Source: Occultella gossypii (GTDB lineage: Bacteria; Actinomycetota; Actinomycetes; Actinomycetales; Beutenbergiaceae). Taken from it: a stretch of 64,000 bases of DNA. The stretch covers positions 124,001-188,000 of the forward strand of contig NZ_JAGSHT010000003.1 in the NCBI RefSeq assembly GCF_019947135.1, in the 5' to 3' direction. The translations under genes were made by a program, and so were the position numbers. This document shows, piece by piece, positions 60,792 to 64,000 of the stretch (positions are counted from its first letter, which is position 1; each line of letters begins with the position of its first letter). The notes beneath the pieces are model-generated. The model worked only from the letters and a program-made list of their open reading frames with translations, made no database searches and had not been told where the DNA came from.

Positions 60792-61651
60792 CCGGTAGCG
60801 CCGTCGTCGAGTTGCCCGAGGGCAGGATCCACTACCGGGTGCTGGGCGAGTCCGGCCCTGCGGTGGTCCTCCTGCACGGCGGCGGCATCGACAACGGGGA
60901 CTGGACGTGGCGGTGGCTCGCCCCCGAGCTCGCCACTGATCACCGCGTGTATGTCCCCGACCAACCCAAACACGGCCAGAGCTGGCCGTGGCGCGCCCGG
61001 GCGGACCAGCGTGGCCAGGAGGACATGCTCGCCAGGATGCTCGACCACTGGCAGCTCGACTCCGCGACGCTGATCGGCCTCTCGCTCGGGTCGGCCACCG
61101 CACTGGGCTACGCACTGCGTTCCCCGGACCGGGTCGAGCGGCTCGTCCTGACCTCCAGCGGCGGACTACAGGATCGCGTGCAGATGCACGAGATCGCCTG
61201 GCTCTCGCTGCGGACGCCGATCTCCTGGGCGATCGGCCGGAGCATGACCGCTGAGGCCATGCGCGGCTGGGTCCGGACGAAGGTCGCGTTCGCCGACTAC
61301 GTGCCGGCGGCCGACATCGAGGCACTCGCCGACCTGGCCGCCGAGGAACTGCTCAACAAGCGGGCGCACGGTGGCCACATGTTCTGCGACTGGAACCGGT
61401 TCGAGATCGCGCCACGCCACCAGCGCGCCGACTTCCTGAGCCGGGTTCCCGAACTCTCCCAACCGGTGCTCTTCGTGCACGGCAGGAACGACTCCGCGGT
61501 GCCGCTGCGCTATCCCCGCCAGGCGGCCGCCGTCGCCCAGCAGGGGCAGCTCGCAGTGATCGAGGATGCTGGCCACCTCGTCCCGGTCGAGCGACCGCGC
61601 GAGTACGTGGCCGCGGTCCGGGCATTCCTGGCCGAGACCGCGTCGACCTGA
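60788..61651 (+). CDS. alpha/beta hydrolase
   Basis: The 287-residue protein has the oxyanion region VVLLHGGGIDNGDWTWRWLA, nucleophile elbow LIGLSLGSATALGYAL (Ser), an acidic residue in VLFVHGRNDSAVPLRYP (Asp) and catalytic His in VIEDAGHLVPVERP. Substrate unknown. ATG at 60788 overlaps the regulator's stop, so the pair is one operon. Confidence 0.92.
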   Translation: MTGSAVVELPEGRIHYRVLGESGPAVVLLHGGGIDNGDWTWRWLAPELATDHRVYVPDQPKHGQSWPWRARADQRGQEDMLARMLDHWQLDSATLIGLSLGSATALGYALRSPDRVERLVLTSSGGLQDRVQMHEIAWLSLRTPISWAIGRSMTAEAMRGWVRTKVAFADYVPAADIEALADLAAEELLNKRAHGGHMFCDWNRFEIAPRHQRADFLSRVPELSQPVLFVHGRNDSAVPLRYPRQAAAVAQQGQLAVIEDAGHLVPVERPREYVAAVRAFLAETAST

Positions 61652-61664
61652 GCGCCGGCGCGGA

Positions 61665-62441
61665 TCACGCCAGGATGAGTTCCAGGGTGTCCGGGCCGGT
61701 GCGTCCGGTGCGGGGGAGCAGGCTCGCGTCGCGCAAGACGGTCGGGATCAGTTCCTGCGCGGCAGCCAGTACCTGAGCCGAGGTGCGCGGCGGGGCACCG
61801 GGACGGGTGAGCAGGTGGTGGGTCAGCACGCCGCGGGTGTGCTTGGCGAAGTGGGAGACCACGGTGGGCTTGCCGTCACGGATCTGCACCACCCGAACCG
61901 TGAGCCACGGCAGGCCCGACGGCGGACGCCACGTGGGCAGGTAACTGGAGGATCGGGCGTCGATCACCACGCCCCAGTCCTCTGCGAGGGTCTGCTTCAG
62001 CGCGGGTGCCCAGTACTGGGTCAGCTCGCCGACGCCGGGCAGCTTCGCGCAGATGGAGGTCCGGTAGGCGGGGATCCGGTCCGTCGGGGCGAGCACGCCC
62101 CACAGACCGGACACGATCCGTACGGAACTGTTCGCCCGCCGTCGGGCGGTCCCGGTGAGGGTGTCCAGACCGGCGGCCGCGTACAGGACCCCGGTGTAGA
62201 CCTTCGACGCGGGCGCCGCCGGCGCCGAGCGCAGGGTCGTGTTGTGCTCGATCTCGGCCGTCAGGGTCGGCGGGATGTCGAGGACCCGGGCCGCGTCCGG
62301 GCGGGCGCTGGCGTCGATCACCAGGTCGAGCAGGCGCTCGCGGTGCTCGGACAGCTCGGGATGGCTGAGTTTCTCCAGGTTCACAGGGGCACCGCGCCTC
62401 GGGCCGGTCTTGCCCTCGGACGGGGGAAGCAGGATGAGCAC
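61665..62441 (-). CDS. yaaA: YaaA/DUF328 family protein (peroxide stress)
   Basis: The 258-residue protein matches YaaA: VLILLPPSEGKTGPRRGAPV, SGLWGVLAPTDRIPAYRTSI, YWAPALKQTLAEDWGVVIDA and the C-terminal KHTRGVLTHHLLTR. E. coli YaaA lowers free iron under peroxide stress and binds DNA. The GTG start at 62439-62441 (VLILLPPSEGK) is the family start; an ATG 13 codons upstream is unlikely. It is divergent from the RNase P RNA gene. Confidence 0.93.
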   Translation of the reverse strand: MLILLPPSEGKTGPRRGAPVNLEKLSHPELSEHRERLLDLVIDASARPDAARVLDIPPTLTAEIEHNTTLRSAPAAPASKVYTGVLYAAAGLDTLTGTARRRANSSVRIVSGLWGVLAPTDRIPAYRTSICAKLPGVGELTQYWAPALKQTLAEDWGVVIDARSSSYLPTWRPPSGLPWLTVRVVQIRDGKPTVVSHFAKHTRGVLTHHLLTRPGAPPRTSAQVLAAAQELIPTVLRDASLLPRTGRTGPDTLELILA

Positions 62442-62467
62442 GCACCAAGGGTAGGCGCGCGGGCGGC

Positions 62468-62473
62468 TAGACT
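62468..62473 (+). promoter_or_regulatory. -10 box of rnpB
   Basis: TAGACT ends seven bases before the first paired base of the RNase P RNA at 62481. Confidence 0.65.
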
Positions 62474-62480
62474 CGGACAC

Positions 62481-62855
62481 GGATGAGTCGGCCAGGCGGT
62501 CGCGTCACGGAGTGATCCGTGCCGAGGAACGTCCGGGCTCCACAGGGCAGGGTGGTGGGTAACGCCCACCCGGGGTGACCCGCGGGACAGTGCCACAGAA
62601 AGTAGACCGCCGCACCGGTTCGCCGGCGCGGTAAGGGTGAAACGGTGGTGTAAGAGACCACCAGCGCATCGGGTGACCGAAGCGGCTAGGTAAACCCCAC
62701 CCGGAGCAAGACCAGACAGGAAGCGTTCGAGGGCTGCTCGCCCGAGCTTCCGGGTAGGTCGCTGGAGGCGTGCGGCAACGTACGTCGTAGATGGATGGCC
62801 GCCCCCGGATCGCACGCGGTCCGGGACAGAACCCGGCGTATCGGCCGGCTCATCC
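62481..62855 (+). ncRNA. rnpB: RNase P RNA (bacterial class A)
   Basis: This is the catalytic RNA that cuts tRNA 5' leaders. The ends pair (GGATGAGTCGGCC with GGCCGGCTCATCC). Hallmarks are GAGGAACGTCCGGGCTCCA (CR-I), ACAGAAAGTAGACCGCC, GGTAAGGGTGAAACGGTG followed by TAAGAGACCACC, and the 3' ACAGAACCCGGCGTATCGGC. The 375-nt length is normal for class A. A short palindrome (62856-62867) follows. It is divergent from yaaA. Confidence 0.97.
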
Positions 62856-62977
62856 ACTCCCGGGAGTCTTGCCGGATGAGGCCACGCTCGGCCCCGACGC
62901 GCTTTTCCTGAGTGAGTGCACCCCACCGGTCGGGCGCCTCGACGAGGAGATGGCCAAGGCCCACCCGCGCGGGTTAG

Positions 62978-62994
62978 ACTAAGGTGAACTAAGG
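62978..62994 (+). promoter_or_regulatory. direct repeats upstream of the antitoxin gene
   Basis: ACTAAGG occurs at 62978-62984 and 62988-62994, ten bases apart, between a TAGACT -10-like box (62975-62980) and the GGAGG before the antitoxin ATG. One helical turn apart, they are candidate antitoxin-binding sites. Confidence 0.6.
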
Positions 62995-63010
62995 CTCCGT
63001 GGAGGCGTCG

Positions 63011-63244
63011 ATGAGGACCGTCAGCATGCATGAGGCGAAGACTCACCTGTCCCGGCTCATCAAAGAGGAGTTCATCGTCACCAACAACGGCCGACCGGTG
63101 GCGCGGGTCGTTCCGCTGGGGCAGTACGGGGCGAGCCGGTTCGGTTTCCTCCCAGCGGAGGTGATTGAGGGCACCCGAATCCCGGAGGACTTCGACACCA
63201 TGGCGGCTACGGAGATCGCCGAACTGTTCGGAGTCGATGGGTGA
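63011..63244 (+). CDS. type II antitoxin, Phd/YefM family
   Basis: The 77-residue protein has the Phd N-terminal fold MRTVSMHEAKTHLSRLIKEE and FIVTNNGRPVARVVPLGQYG, then a flexible acidic C-terminus that would wrap the toxin. ATG at 63011 has GGAGG 5-10 bases upstream; a GTG at 62999 is out of position. It overlaps the PIN gene by 4 bases (GTGA). Confidence 0.92.
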   Translation: MRTVSMHEAKTHLSRLIKEEFIVTNNGRPVARVVPLGQYGASRFGFLPAEVIEGTRIPEDFDTMAATEIAELFGVDG

Positions 63245-63630
63245 GCGGTTACCTGCTCGACACGCATCTCCTGCTCTGGGCAGGGGTCGGATCGGATCGG
63301 CTCCCGCGAACCACTCGGGCCCTGCTTGAGGACCCCGCCGCAGACGTGCGCTTCAGTGTGGTCAGCCTCTGGGAGTTGGTGATCAAGCTCCAGCTCGGAC
63401 GCACAGACTTCCAGATCGACCCCGACGCACTGCGAGCGCACGCGCGTCTCGCTGGACTGGTCGAGGTGGCGATCGAGGGTGAGCACGTGCTGGGTGTGGG
63501 CCGCCTGCCGCCTCTGCACCGGGACCCATTCGATCGGCTCCTGGTCGCTCAGGCCAGGCAGGAGGAAGCGACACTCCTGACCGTCGATGAGCAGGTGCTC
63601 GCTTACGGCGCGGGCGTCGAGCGGGCCTGA
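63241..63630 (+). CDS. PIN-domain toxin (VapC-like)
   Basis: The 129-residue PIN ribonuclease has the four acidic positions: Asp in YLLDTHLLLWAG, Glu in SLWELVIKLQLG, Asp in HRDPFDRLLVAQA and Asp in TVDEQVLAY. It should cleave RNA and be neutralised by the upstream antitoxin. GTG start overlaps the antitoxin stop. Paired with a Phd-type, not VapB-type, antitoxin, a combination commonly seen. Confidence 0.93.
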   Translation: MSGYLLDTHLLLWAGVGSDRLPRTTRALLEDPAADVRFSVVSLWELVIKLQLGRTDFQIDPDALRAHARLAGLVEVAIEGEHVLGVGRLPPLHRDPFDRLLVAQARQEEATLLTVDEQVLAYGAGVERA

Positions 63631-63768
63631 CGGGTGCCGTGAGCCACGGCGTCGCGACACGCCATAACGGACGCGACACGCCGGAGCGTGTGAAAACTCC
63701 CTGGCAAACGGAAGAACCCACCCGTAGCCTTCGTTGCACAGAGCAGCACCCACCTGCCAAGGAGCATC

Positions 63769-63981
63769 ATGTCTGCGCGCATCACCACGACCACGAGGGC
63801 CATCGCCTTCGACGTCGTCGTGCTGCCCGGACTCGGCTCGGCGAATGCGGCGGCGGCGGAACACCCGCGACCGACCCGATCCATGCGGGCCGAGCAGAAG
63901 CAGCCTGATTCCGAGCCCAAGGGCCACCACTACCTGTGGCCCAGCCCCGTGGGGACAGCGAGCCCGGCTCGCGCCACCTGA
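63769..63981 (+). CDS. small hypothetical protein, possibly exported
   Basis: The 70-codon frame has a strong AAGGAG six bases before its ATG. The first 30 residues (MSARITTTTRAIAFDVVVLP, GLGSANAAAA) look like a short, imperfect signal sequence with an Ala-rich cleavage area. The rest is Pro/Ser/Gln-rich and polar. No family is recognised. The acidic Asp in the hydrophobic core argues against efficient export, so it may be a decayed gene. Confidence 0.4.
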   Translation: MSARITTTTRAIAFDVVVLPGLGSANAAAAEHPRPTRSMRAEQKQPDSEPKGHHYLWPSPVGTASPARAT

Positions 63982-64000
63982 TGAGGACGCCGGTCCACCC

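Noticed and set aside
62856-62867. ACTCCCGGGAGT as rnpB terminator
   Set aside because: A perfect palindrome with no loop cannot form a normal intramolecular hairpin; probably chance or a processing-site feature.
62791-62982. 63-codon frame starting inside rnpB
   Set aside because: Begins within the RNase P RNA, which explains the sequence; no ribosome-binding site.
63654-63682. GCGACACGCC direct repeats after the PIN gene
   Set aside because: Two copies 19 bases apart in a GC-rich gap without other promoter elements; too weak to call a regulatory site.

Overview
The window is a very GC-rich actinobacterial chromosome segment. GTG starts, GTGA/ATGA gene overlaps and leaderless-looking promoters are frequent. 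Lineage markers are a FasR-type regulator next to fabD-fabH-acpP-fabF, homodimeric AceE, DUF3145 and DUF3052 proteins, a DinB/DUF664 protein and an F420/deazaflavin-type oxidoreductase. Order and content suggest Actinomycetota, perhaps Micrococcales; the family-level placement is inference. I see no transposase, integrase, prophage or CRISPR array.

Layout. 1-11.4 kb: the 3' part of dnaG, two tRNAs, three membrane proteins with Gly/Gln/Tyr repeat tails, fused isobutyryl-CoA mutase (icmF) and peptide deformylase. 11.5-17.4 kb: DUF3145, then the fatty-acid block fasR-fabD-fabH-acpP-fabF. 17.4-24.5 kb: small membrane and helical proteins, a deaminase-ASCH fusion, aceE, divergent DUF3052-peroxiredoxin-GDPD, and tRNA-Val. 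24.5-42.5 kb: an accessory-like stretch of small metabolic genes and local regulators (SUFU, zinc-ribbon SDR, epimerase, GNAT, azoreductase/TetR, PPOX, trpD, VOC, GH13 plus GPH-type symporter, DUF1254, DinB, GyrI-like, TetR/F420 reductase, HTH plus membrane protein, TetR plus membrane protein, acyltransferase). 42.5-49.3 kb: a LuxR/histidine-kinase pair divergent from a three-gene ABC exporter, a MOSC protein, and an ArsR-AHSA1-SnoaL operon with TfoX. 49.2-51.5 kb: a four-gene orphan type-VII-like cassette (tandem YbaB, EspC/WXG-like, WXG-plus-transmembrane protein, four-helix membrane protein). 51.6-54.2 kb: a glutamate-type ABC uptake operon without its ATPase. 54.3-57.5 kb: Nif3, SixA-like, a zinc-ribbon-family protein without cysteines, and a histidine phosphatase, a neighbourhood resembling mycobacterial Rv2230c-Rv2228c. 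57.5-64 kb: RDD protein, APH-like kinase, TetR/DHFR-like pair, MarR/GbsR plus hydrolase, YaaA, RNase P RNA, and a Phd-PIN toxin-antitoxin pair.

The most interesting features are the orphan type-VII-like cassette and a series of small regulator cassettes, each with its own perfect or near-perfect palindromic operator in the intergenic region. One of these is an 18-bp-arm inverted repeat covering both the -10 box and the start codon of a two-gene operon. Function calls rest on motif recognition and gene context, not on database searches.
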